Assembly (NCBI GenBank): GCA_964020155.1
Contig: OZ026563.1
Coordinates: forward strand, 2,982,940-3,046,939
Reading direction: 5' to 3'
Source of the DNA: Chondrilla cf. caribensis
Taxonomy: Eukaryota > Porifera > Demospongiae > Chondrillida > Chondrillidae
DNA length: 64,000 nucleotides
The position numbers and the translations under genes were made by a program. Every line of letters starts with the position of its first letter. Position 1 is the first letter of the stretch. Positions 9,032-21,000 of the stretch are shown here, piece by piece. The notes beneath the pieces were generated by a model that saw only the letters and a program-made list of their open reading frames with translations, had not been told where the DNA came from and did no database searches.

Positions 9032-12000
9032 ATGGAGTCGATATTGGAAGAATTAGCATATGCAGTAAAGCTTGTGAGTATGAAGTCTCCCTGTTTGGTA
9101 TCTAGCTTGTGGGTCAGTAGGGCGTGGCACGGAAGTTCGGACACCATCATAATTCGGACACCCGAATTCGATCGAAGTCGAACGCACGGTTCCCATTTTT
9201 GGCTCACATGCAGACTACCTAATGTTAACACAGCATAGAAATTTTGAGGCTGTTCCGATGTTATTTCCAGAAGTTACGTTCGAACATGTAAAGTGTCCGA
9301 AGTAATATTATTTCGGACGGAGGTCATCAATGACCGGACACCAGTTCTCAAACGCTACACAAGGCGATTTAACGACTTATTATTCCATGCATTTGTAGAT
9401 AGACGTCTGCTCTAAACATAGTGAAAGTTAGAAGTCAGTGTCTAAAGAAATGACGGAGAACAAACACGTTAAAGTAAGCGTCCGAAAGTCATCATAATTC
9501 GGACACCTGGTATAACCCATTTTGATCATAATTTTCCTCTGATTTAGGATATAAACGAAATTTTAGATCACCTAACCTTGTTTCACTCTTTATAGAAGCA
9601 TATAAAAGTCTCTTATGGCTCGACAGCTCGAGCTGTGTAGAGTCACGAACGTGATTATAAATTTTAAATTAATTTCCGGAACGTGATTGCGATCATCTGG
9701 GATTTGATTGTGCGCGCGTCTTTTGTCCTGTGTTCCGGAACGCTATTGCTGAAGACCAGTGTTTCCTACGGTTGTTTTTTCGATCAGACAGGTGCGGCAG
9801 GAAGTTCAGGTGCGTTAATTAAAAATCATGCCGTTGTGTTATAGTTATGATAGTGGCTTAATTAGTATAATTATAACAAGTTCAAGAAGCCACATGCAAG
9901 TTTGAAATTGCCATAACAACACAAAACCATGCAAACAGTTGTATCTTGATATCAAGCAATAATATTACAGTATTAGGCAGGCAATAGGGACAAGCAGAAA
10001 TAAGAGAGAGAAGTTATCTCTCCACAATAAACATTAATGCAATGCAACGTTATCATGTATACACTTGCATGCCTTGTAGATTTTGACATGGCAAAAAGTA
10101 CACCATATGTGGCTGCCAGTTCCCTCCCAGTTTCTTCTCGTATTGCTCGCTCCACTGGTAGCACATCTTTGCACGTCCCCTTTGTGACAGAAAGACCAAC
10201 TCACTATTGCTCATACAGCCAAGTCAGTCTTGACAAGGCTTATGAGGCAGTAGTATCAAAAGAGATGAGTTTACGCCAGGCAGCAGAAGAATACGGAATA
10301 CCACGTTCCACACTCCATGACAAAGTCTCTGGAAAGGTGGCACTGCATGCAAAGATGGACCATAAACGACATCTCACTGATGAGGAGGAATTGGCCATTG
10401 TTGAGTTTCTGGAAGGGTGTGCATCTGTGGGCTATGCAAAATCACGGACTGATGTCATTGCACTCGCTCCGCAACTAGCTCGAATGAGGAATCCAACAGC
10501 TGAACTCACCAAGGGATGGTGGGATTCATTCAGGAGGCGACATCCTGAAGTGTCTCTAAGACAAGCAGAACCAATCTCGTATGCCCGTGCAGTGGCTAAC
10601 GACCCTGCAGTTGTCAACAAGTATTTTGACTTGTTGGATGACGTCATCAGAAGCAACAATCTGACCCAGCGCCCTGGCCAGATATTCAATTGTGACGAAA
10701 CAGGATTGCCACTAGCACACAAACCACCGAAGGTTGTAGTGAAGTCCAGACAGCAGCATCCCTACGCCATCACATCTGGAAACAAGGCCCAAATTACTGT
10801 GCTGGCATGTGCCAGTGCAAGCGGCTACAGTATACCGCCCATGATCATCTACGATCGCAAGACCTTGAGCAATGAGATGATTGAGGGTGAGGTTCCAGAC
10901 ACATTCTATGGTCTGTCCAATAGCGGCTGGATGGATTCAACCTTGTTTGAAGAGTGGTTCAAGAATCACTTCTTGAGACATGCTCCTGCTGCCCGCCCAC
11001 TCCTTCTACTACTGGATGGCCATGCCTCCCATTACCACCCGAGTGTATTGAGAATGGCATTGGAGCAACAGGTGATTCTGTTCTGTTTGCCTCCCCACAC
11101 TACTCATCTCCTCCAACCCTTAGATAATGGTATTTTTTCATCACTGAAGATCAACTGGAGGAAACAATGCCAAGCGTTCTTCAATTCCAACCCAGGAAGG
11201 CTCCTCAATCGCCACAATTTCAATCAAGTGTTTCGTTCGGCATGGCTTCAGGGCATGACAATTGCCAATGTCATCACATGCTTCAAATCGGCTGGAATAT
11301 ATCCCATGAATAGAAATGCTGTTCTATCACAGATTTGTGGCGAAGAGGCCAAGCAGCACGGGACACCAGAGACTGCCCCATATGTGCCCTTTTGCACTCC
11401 ACAAAAAGGCAGAGTCTCATTGATTGGACATGATGACCAGCCTCAGCAGGAGCCTATCATTCTGAAAACGCCACAAATAAAGTGTATGGAACAAGCACTT
11501 GCCCAGTCCAAAGAGCAGGAGCACATTTCATGGCTTGCTACATTCTATCCTAAGGCAGATGACAAGGTCAAAGAACTTGATCCAGTGGCAAAGCTATTAA
11601 GCCGTCCAGCACCACCAAGCAAGCAGATGGCTAAGACATATATACCAACAGCAAGAGTCCTCACCAGTGAGCACTTTATTCAGCAAGTAGAAGAAAAAAG
11701 GGACAAAAAGAAGAAAGCAGAAGAGCAAAAAGAGTTTAACAAGAAGGAGAGAGAAAGGAAGAAGCAAGAAAGAGAAGCAAGCCTAGAGCTGAAAAGACTA
11801 GAACGGATGAAGAAGAAAGAGGCACATATCAGTGAAGATCATAAAAAAGGAAATAACACCTCCAAAAAAGGTACTGTTATAACATCACCATAAACTTCAT
11901 TGCATGTGCTGAATTGCTTACTCTCTGCTATAGATTCCAGACAGTCTTTATTCACACCAGAAGAGGTCAGCTTGTTCCAACGCAGGAAAGAAGAGGGTTA

Positions 12001-15000
12001 CGATGCTCCTAACACCAGATATGAGATGTGGCTTGCTAGTCTCAAATCAGACACAAGTACTCCCCAAGAGCCTGCTGGAGCTGTCCACGAGCAAACCAGA
12101 ACAATCGTCGAGGAATCCGAATGCCAAAGAAAGACTTGTCTCCATCCCAGAGCTCATCAAATGGTGGGGTGTGATCATTGTTCGAAGTGGTACCACTGCT
12201 TGTGTGTCGGAATTCGCCTGAACAAAGCCAAAGATGTCGAGTTCAAGTGCCCCTCTTGCCGTTAGACCGATTTAAAACTGCTGGGGAGTCGCTCCTGTTT
12301 GTGTTGTGTCCTTTGCGTTTCTAATGCCGGTGACATTTTTACGGAAATTAATGTCCGAATTATGATGACTTCCGGACGCTTACTTTAACGTGTTCGTTCT
12401 CCGTCATTTCTTTAGACACTGACTTCTAACTTTCACTGTGTTTAGAGCAGACGTCTATCTACAAATGCATGGAATAATAAGTCGTTAAATCGCCTTGTGT
12501 AGCGTTTGAGAACTGGTGTCCGGTCATTGATGACCTCCGTCCGAAATAATATTACTTCGGACACTTTACATGTTCGAACGTAACTTCTGGGAATAACATC
12601 GAAACAGCCTCAAAATTTCTATGCTGTGTTAACATTAGGTAGTCTGCATGTGAGCCAAAAATGGGAACCGTGCGTTCGACTTCGATCGAATTCGGGTGTC
12701 CGAATTATGATGGTGTCCGAACTTCCGTGCCACGCCCTACGGTACATATCTATATTATAGACATTTTTTCTAGATATACGTATTCCTTTTCTCTGCTAAG
12801 CATCAATTTGTGCCGATTACTACAGTTTGACATCATTATTGACATATATTTCTCTTTTCAGTTATTTGAAAAGCATCATTTGTCAAGTATTACAGTCGCA
12901 AGGTTAGTGGCATCATAGACCCTAGATACCTGGTAGCATCAATTGTTAAGTATTACACTCGCCTACTGAACTGAGTATTGAATTGAATCGAATTAATTTC
13001 ATCAATACCCATATTCATATGACAATGTACATATGCAGCGTACATATGTACAAGTACGTAGATAGGGTTACACAAAATGTAATCTTATAAGTGTGTCCTC
13101 TGATGAATAATAAACAGATGAAGAAGATATTCGTGGTTACTGTGGTCATTGTGTTTCTATGCTGTGGTTGGATATGATGGTAAAATATGTACGTGGTGTG
13201 GATGAAGGATGAAGATGACCGAAACATGAATACTACAAAAATATGAACCTGCAGCATCATGAAGTCTATTATGGTTAATGTTTAAATAATTCAATTGAGA
13301 TTTGAAGATTGAGATTTGAGTGACCCCTTTACACTTCACTTAGAAATATAGTACGTGAGAGATTGAGTGTGTATTATCTGTGCTCTAGTTTCTGGAAGTT
13401 CAGATTTTTTCATATACCTTTACAATCCTTATTTACAGTGATGAAGAAGAAGCTTTACATTTGATATATGTTTTGGAGGCTATATTTCTCCATGGTTCAC
13501 TAAGTCCTAAGGTTAGCATGTGCTAGCATTGATAACATCAGTTTTCTGTTGCATGCATTATGCATAAAATTATTTGAAACATAAGGTTTCAGAGAATGTT
13601 TTGGGATAAAGTATCTGTTGCCATAGAAATAGCACCATTATACGAACGTACCACAATTTTTTACCATAATTCACTAAGTCTCTGTTTGTTTGTTCGCAAA
13701 CTCTTTCTTCAGTTCACATGTGAGTTTGTCAAACTTGACCCATCTCCTCAGTGGAAGCTCTGGAGTGCCTTAAGGGGGTTAACGTTATAGTTTAGGTGGA
13801 CTTCAACACCACCATACTGTGCAATACTAGAAAGATGCCTTTTTAATGAAATACAGGAGCATGATTTTGCATATAATTCTGTATGTGCAATGTGTGACAC
13901 AGGGATTGTCATTCCCCGTAGGATAAGTAATTCAACTATTCATGCTATAATTCCTGGATTTCCTATGTGTTAGTTTGAGAATTCCACCTTCTGTTTAAAT
14001 GCAATTGATGACTAACTGGTCAAACAACCCAATAGTAGTTTCCTAGTATTCAATCAGCTGATGTTTTAGTATTGATGATATCAATGGATGCTATATCAGT
14101 TGTTGTGGTTGCACTCACCCTCAAGCACTTTGCACCCTCAAGACTTGGCATTTTATGTCATACCTCCGTACCAATGTCTTACTTACTAAATATCGTGGGA
14201 CTTTCCTATTAGGATTTAGGTTAGGTTAGGTGACCTTTATTATACTGGGGAGCCAATAGCCAGTGGCTACTACGAAGGCCCCCAGAAAGACAAATACAGG
14301 GAAGAAAAGGAAATTGGAACCTCCCTACTACCTTTGTTTTGAACCCTAACAGTACAATAATGTATATCAATCAATCATTATTAATGTGCCACATGCATAA
14401 AACTAGGACAGACAGTCCTATGAGGCACACATCATAATATATCAAAAAAGAAAAATGAGATCAACACAAAACATTGTAAGTCATCATTCAGCCTGGAATC
14501 AATCAAAACATGCAATCCGCATCTTAGAGATAATCTTGAGAATTGGAAGATGCTTACATCCTTGGTCCAGAATCATAAATAACTTTTAATCATTGGTCAA
14601 AAATTCAAAATCTAGAGATACCCTTGTCAGTGATTCCAAAAGGTCTTCCTGTTTGTCTTTCCATCTCTCACACTTCAGCAGCCAATGTTGCACATCTTCC
14701 ACCTTCCCCATATCACATTCCCCACATGTCCTCTCCTCTCTCTCAAGCCCCTCCATCTTCCTGATCAATCCTGAGTGGGGCTGTCCCACCTCTGATCATC
14801 ATCATGAGTCTCCTCTTGCCCTCATCAGCCACATCTAAACATCGAGACTCACCACCTTTCTCTTTCAATAGCCTCAACAAGGCCAACTTGGGTTTTGTGG
14901 CTAGTTCATCACCCCACTCATCTTCCACCTTCCTTCTCACGCAAGCCTGCAACATTGTTGTAATTTCTCCACATGACAGTCCTTTTACCTCCTCGACACC

Positions 15001-18000
15001 AATTTCACACCAACCAAAGTAACCCATGCATTTTTTTTCAGATTCTTCATCCATCCTCCACCACTCTTGGCTGCCGCCAATGCTGCTGCCCTCAAAATCC
15101 TTCCTTCAAACATTGGATTCGTCATAACCTTCAACCAAAAAGCAACACATCTCATCCTCGTCAGCCAGACCACTGGAAAGGCCTCAACCTCTGTCATCAG
15201 GGATACCTTTGGGTGGCGCACACCTACACCAAAGAAGATTCTCAAGGCCCTTAGTTGTAGTTGGTTCAACCCATCTAACTTCTGATGACAACCCCCAGAT
15301 CTCTGTCCCATACAACAACACAGATTCCACCAGTGACTGCATCGACACCTCTACAGCCAAGCACCCAATGCTCGAGACCCCATTTCCACCCGATGCTCCA
15401 CCATATTTGAGCCATTCAAACTGTCATCTACCAAGCGGCCCAAGTACTTGTAAGTAGATACCCATGGAAGAACCTCGTCACCAATTCTGAATTGATCAAC
15501 ACACTTATTTATCCCACTTTTTCTCATGTGCATTACTGCAGAGGTATATCCCTGACAGCCTTAGTTTGTAAGATCATGTGCATGGTACTGAACAAATACC
15601 TGACGACCTTTTTGAAAAAGTTGTTGGTGTCACAGACTCCCCTCATCCTCTTCATCAATTGGGATTGGAACAATCATTGAATGTTTCCACAAGGAGGGCA
15701 CAACACCAAACTTCCAACAGACATTAAAACAATTTTACCCACACATTTTTCAAACATTCAGCACTCATCATCTCAACAGAAATACCATCCCTGCCAACTG
15801 CCTTCCCTTTCTTTGCTATACCCAAAGCCCACATCACTTCCTCTCGAGTAAATTTATCCTCCAAATCCTTACTACTCCCACCTAGCCCTTTAGCCCTGCC
15901 GTCACCATTCGACTCAAGGCAACCAGCAAGAGATCCTTACCCCCTTGCAACACCTCCTTGAAGTGATCACTCCAGACCTTCCTGCCTTCCTCACCAGATC
16001 GTACCACACTATTCTTATCATAGACTTTACAAGACCTCCTGATGGATTATTACTAGAAATGCCTAGTTTCTTAACTTCCCTCCACCACTTCTTAGAATTA
16101 TCTAATAGATCCTCTAAAGCTTGTCGTTGGGATTGAAGAAACCTCTTGGAACTTGTGACTGCATTTGCATAAGCACTCCGACTAACAATATACTTCTTCC
16201 TTTTAATCTTCCTAATTTCACTATCTTTTTCTCTTAACCACACACGTTCAGATTGATAAAAAGATTTCCTGAAGGCCATCAGGTCCTTTGTAAACTACCT
16301 CTTTTCCTGTCTAGCTGCACCTGTTGATCTGCATTTAACCTTTTGTAGCCCACCAACCATCACTTCAACCAGTTGATCGTAAATACTATCCATAAGAGCC
16401 TGATCTCCATCGTAATTAAGCAGAGCCTCCTGAACACTCCTACCCTTCTTCTCCTTACCACCCAGATGACCCTCTGGGATCACATACCTACCCCCCAGTT
16501 ATTACCAGGGGAGCTTTCTGTATCCTCATCACAGACATAACTGGCTGCCGAGTTGTTTATCACCACATCACCACAAGAGCAGAGTGATCTGGAATCCACT
16601 CCACTTCCCTTCCAGCATGGAACCTATCTACAAAATCAGTCATGGACACCACCTTAAAATCAGAAATAACCTCAAGGTCATCCTTAAACACCAGGCAATA
16701 ATCTACCACTGAAGAATATAGGCATGTTGAGACCTTGAGGCTTCAGACCAAGACTAATAATTATTAATATTTTTTTATTGTATTGCTGTTTCCAAATGAA
16801 CTGTTTGCTATCATGAAACTTGTATATGTGAACATTACTTATTTTCCATTTACTGTATGTACATGTATTCAGGGCTCCCAGGTACACCAACTTTAGCTGA
16901 TGGGACATTTCCTGCTAAAATTAGTTATATCAATATCAATATTGTTGTAAGTATAGTTGTACAGTACATGTAGTAGTTATACCCCGCTTTCGGTGTGTAC
17001 TGTGCGGATGTACTAAGTGTTAGGAATAGATTGGCCGAGCCGAAAGCCTAATAACACTGCAGCAATCGTCGTTCGTTCGGTAAATATTATCCTCAGGCTC
17101 ATTTCAGCAAGTTTCCTCTTTCATTCGGTAAAGTTAGGCCTCTCCTAGGCTCATTGTTTTGGCAAGTTTCCTATTTCGTTCGTTCGTTCGTTCTGTAGAC
17201 ATTCTAAGGCTCTTGGTTCCGGCAAGTTTCCTCATTCGTTCGGTAAATATATTCTTGGGTTCGTGGGTTTGGTAAGTTTCCCTTGTTCGTTTGAAAAATA
17301 TTCTGAGGCTTTTGGGTTCGGCAAGCTTCCTCGTTCGCTCGGTAAATATTCCGAGGCTCATGGGTTCGGCGAGTTTCGTCGTTCGCTCAGTAACTACCGA
17401 AGCCTGTTAGATTAAATAATGCCACTTACAAAAACTGGGGTACATCACAAATGTACCCCATTACATCGCGAATGTACTCCTGTCGGCGCTTTTGTAGTTG
17501 ATTGAAAACGCCCACGCATCGGGGTACATATGTGCATATACAGGTATTATCATTGTACACGCTCGTGCTTATTATTATTCACTACTATTGCCATGATAGT
17601 TTCCTTTGTAAAAATACCTACATTACCCGGTTCCATTCGATGTATATTGAATGTGTATTTTCTGTTCATAACAGGGTATCCCATGGGCAAGTGAATTTCA
17701 GGCTAACCGTGGTATATCATCAAATTTAGTGGTGAGTTGTACTTTTTACAATTTTTATATACAGTACGTATGTACGTAAAATGAAACTGAACCATGTGTA
17801 ATCCATTTAATCTAAATCCAAACTGTATATTTCTTTAGGTCATAATATTACGTATAGTAATTATAGTATAGTAGTTGAATCTTAGTAAACCAGGACCTCT
17901 CAATTCAGAAACGTCTGAGTTCCGACTTTCAGTTTAGTGTAAACATTGATGTTGTCAAGCCAAACATGCTATGTGTCATTATTGAAGAAAGATGAGAGAG

Positions 18001-21000
18001 TCTGTTGCCAAGCACGTAAGAATAGAGTGGTCCGTTTGTCAGCATGTACATAATAATCATGTAACTGACTGGAAACATGCATTAAAGTGGAAATTACTTG
18101 CTTTACTGTTCAGTGACTTCATTTTCCAAACCTCACTTGCCTGAACACTCCTCCAAACTGTCTGGTCTCAGAGGGTACTTTGTTTAAGGAGGGTTCACTG
18201 TAGAAGTACTTGGCAATTCAAATTATGCCCTTGTGTGTTATTCTCTGTGCTTTTTAAATGAAGAAGACTTTGGTAATTTATTTACACTACTCAAATACCT
18301 ATCAATTTGCACATGTTGTGTATATTATCTGCTTTCCTGTCCTGGCTATTGTTGTGTATATAGTCATTCTGGCCGTTTCTGGAAGGAAGAATATGTGAAG
18401 AATATATGGAACGACTGCATGTACTAAGATATGTTGATTCTGATGTTAGAAGGTGTAAGGTACGTACGTATGTATGTATGTACATTATGTACACAGAATT
18501 AGGTATACTTTATTGCATTTCTATTGGTGTTATTCAAACTTACTTATATACATACAGCTGATTATTCTGTATGTTTGGTTATGATGCTATACTTTTGAAA
18601 AGAAGATAAATTTTTAGGGGCTGCCACAGGCATTAAATGGCCGATTTTAATGCTGAGAATTAGAAATTGGGCAGAATTCGTGCGTTGAAGCTTTTTCAAA
18701 CGTGCAAACTTCAGCGAAGGTTCTTTTAAACCTAAGAAAGATTCCCAAGTAATTTGAGTACTGGGGTGGCAGCCCCACAAGTTTTTGAACTTGAAGTACT
18801 TGTTTCCCGAATATGTAACACTTTGCTATTTTGTTTAAACTATCTTAACATGGGACATAGTAGGTGGTAAATACCCCTGATATGAGACCACCTCTCCCAC
18901 ACTAAATTCCCTACAGTTGCTCAATAGTTCTCCTATGTACATAACTACATATTTTATGTACATATGTACACTACATTTGTTGCTAATTATCAGTTTTTTA
19001 TCTTGATCCACTATGTGATTTCCAATAGTCTTGGCTAAGAATGGTTTTTAACAGTGCTGATTGGCTTAAGGTTCTAAAGGAACTAGTTGGAAACCAAAGA
19101 GCTCTTACGTAAGGATGTGATCACTACTACGTACTGTACACACATGAGAGAGATACGTATGTGGACATGCATTCACATTACCAAATACAAGGCAAAGTTG
19201 CCACTCTAGTTGTCTCATGAAACAGAATTCTACACATATTGTTAGCTTCTTCTGAAGTCTTCAGTTTGTGACACTGTATTGTTGCAAACTTGTCAGCAAT
19301 TGCATTATCATCACAGTGAGTGACAGAAATACTAATTGTTATTCTTGAAATATCATGATAATCCACCAGAACTCACAATATAAATTACATTCTTTTTCAG
19401 TAATAAACTGTTTACTATACAGCATTATTTAAGTATGAACACATGTACACATAATATTATGTATATAAACATTCTACTATGCATGATTTACACTGTAATT
19501 ATATTATATATATATATATACGTATATATATATATTGCCTATCAATTTCACTTAGAGCATATTATGAGGACTCAGCATTTCTGCGCAACGAGCTTGCCAC
19601 CAGCAAAATGTTTTTGGAGCTGAGAAAAATCAATGAATTGAAATTTCAGTATAATTTCACTGGACTTGACATGATGTCTTGGTCAGAGGCAACTTTGCAA
19701 CTGAGTGGCATCATATGTGCTGAAGATTCAGGTACCAGCGTTTAGACAGAATGTGTTGCCATGTTACATAATACAGTCAAACCTGCTTAGTAAGTACCTG
19801 GAAGGACATACCTAATCTGTACTTCTTATCTGAAGTACTTACTATCGGAACTGTTTGGCATAGTGTGTATGTGTTAGGGACTAAGTGTACTCACTAACCA
19901 GGAGTACGTACGTACTAACACATGTACTTACTAAGCAAGTTGCACTGCATAGTGATCATTGCATGCCTTTTTTGTTCAGATTCCAATGGAGATTCTGGAG
20001 GCCGTATCAGTCCTCCTGATTCTGATTTTCCTATTATAAGCAAAGATAGTGTTTCACACCTTCATCAATTAACCGAGGAAGAAAAGAGAGAAAACTATCA
20101 ACTAAAGGTATGCGAAATTTATAGTCCTATATATATACACAACTGTATGTAATAGTAATATCCTGGCGTGGTGAATGATAGACTATTTATACTGCAAATA
20201 TGTGCATGGTCCAATACAACATATTATATGTATTAGAAATGGGTTTACTAATTTCATGTGTTGTTCTCACGCAATTAATCCTAACAATGAAACCTGTCTG
20301 GTGACCTGTACTGTATCACTGACCTGTGCTACATGGCTTTTGTGTGCACAGATTTCTCTTTGATCCTCCCCTCAACCAGGATACAAGTATAATATTATTT
20401 GCATAATCGATCACCCTCTCTGACCTTTTCTCCATAGACATGTATGTAGATATTATATTATATATACATTTGCAGCTACACATATGGTGAATTATTTAGT
20501 GGTTAAGACATGGGCACGAGGGCATTATGACATATAAAATACCGAGTCCCGAGGGCGCGAAGCGCCCAAGGGCGAGTGTATTTTATATGTCATAATGCCT
20601 GAGTGTCCATGTCTTAACCATTATAGCATCTGTTGCTAACGCTTTATACTGTTGCTAGCGCTTTATACATTATAAAATTGCTGTATAATAGTACTGTTTC
20701 TATGGTAACGGATGCTATATTATGATATGCTTTCATATATTGTATGTATAACTGATGTACATCTAATGGGAATATGATATCTTATGTACTGTACGAACTC
20801 AAGTTTTGTTCTGTCATCATAACAAATACCTTATCTTGTTGATGTGCACTAGGAATTTGAGAAGAATTATAAAGATGCTTTGAGGAAGTATTCACTACTT
20901 ACTGTTGCTACAAAACCCTCAAATTCTACATGTCAACCAAAGAGTGAAGCAGTGAATAGTGTTGACATCAAACAGAATTCAGCCCCACTTCAATCTGATG

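Larger units (their letters stand above)
9120..12737 (+). mobile_element. Pogo/Tigger-like DNA transposon with 386-bp terminal inverted repeats, in Rubicon-like intron 1
   Basis: The ends are exact inverted copies starting gggcgtggcacggaag and are flanked by TA on both sides (9118-9119 and 12738-12739), the target duplication of the Tc1/mariner/pogo superfamily. Between them lies a transposase with DDD catalytic residues and one small intron. The two arms differ at only a few bases, so the insertion is recent. It lies 44 bp downstream of the exon 1 donor, in the same orientation as the host gene. Confidence 0.92.

Noticed and set aside
10432..10722. Minus-strand 96-codon ORF
   Set aside because: It is the antisense shadow of the pogo-like transposase.
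13592..13790. Plus ORF with MFWDKVSVAIEIAP as an extra RUN exon
   Set aside because: Exon 3 joins exon 4 in phase 0 without it, and the FW block of the RUN domain is already given by SFWPFLE at 18364.
17134..17361. Minus-strand ORF of repeated TERTRKLAE-type units
   Set aside because: It follows a degenerate tandem repeat in an intron, with no homology or splice context.
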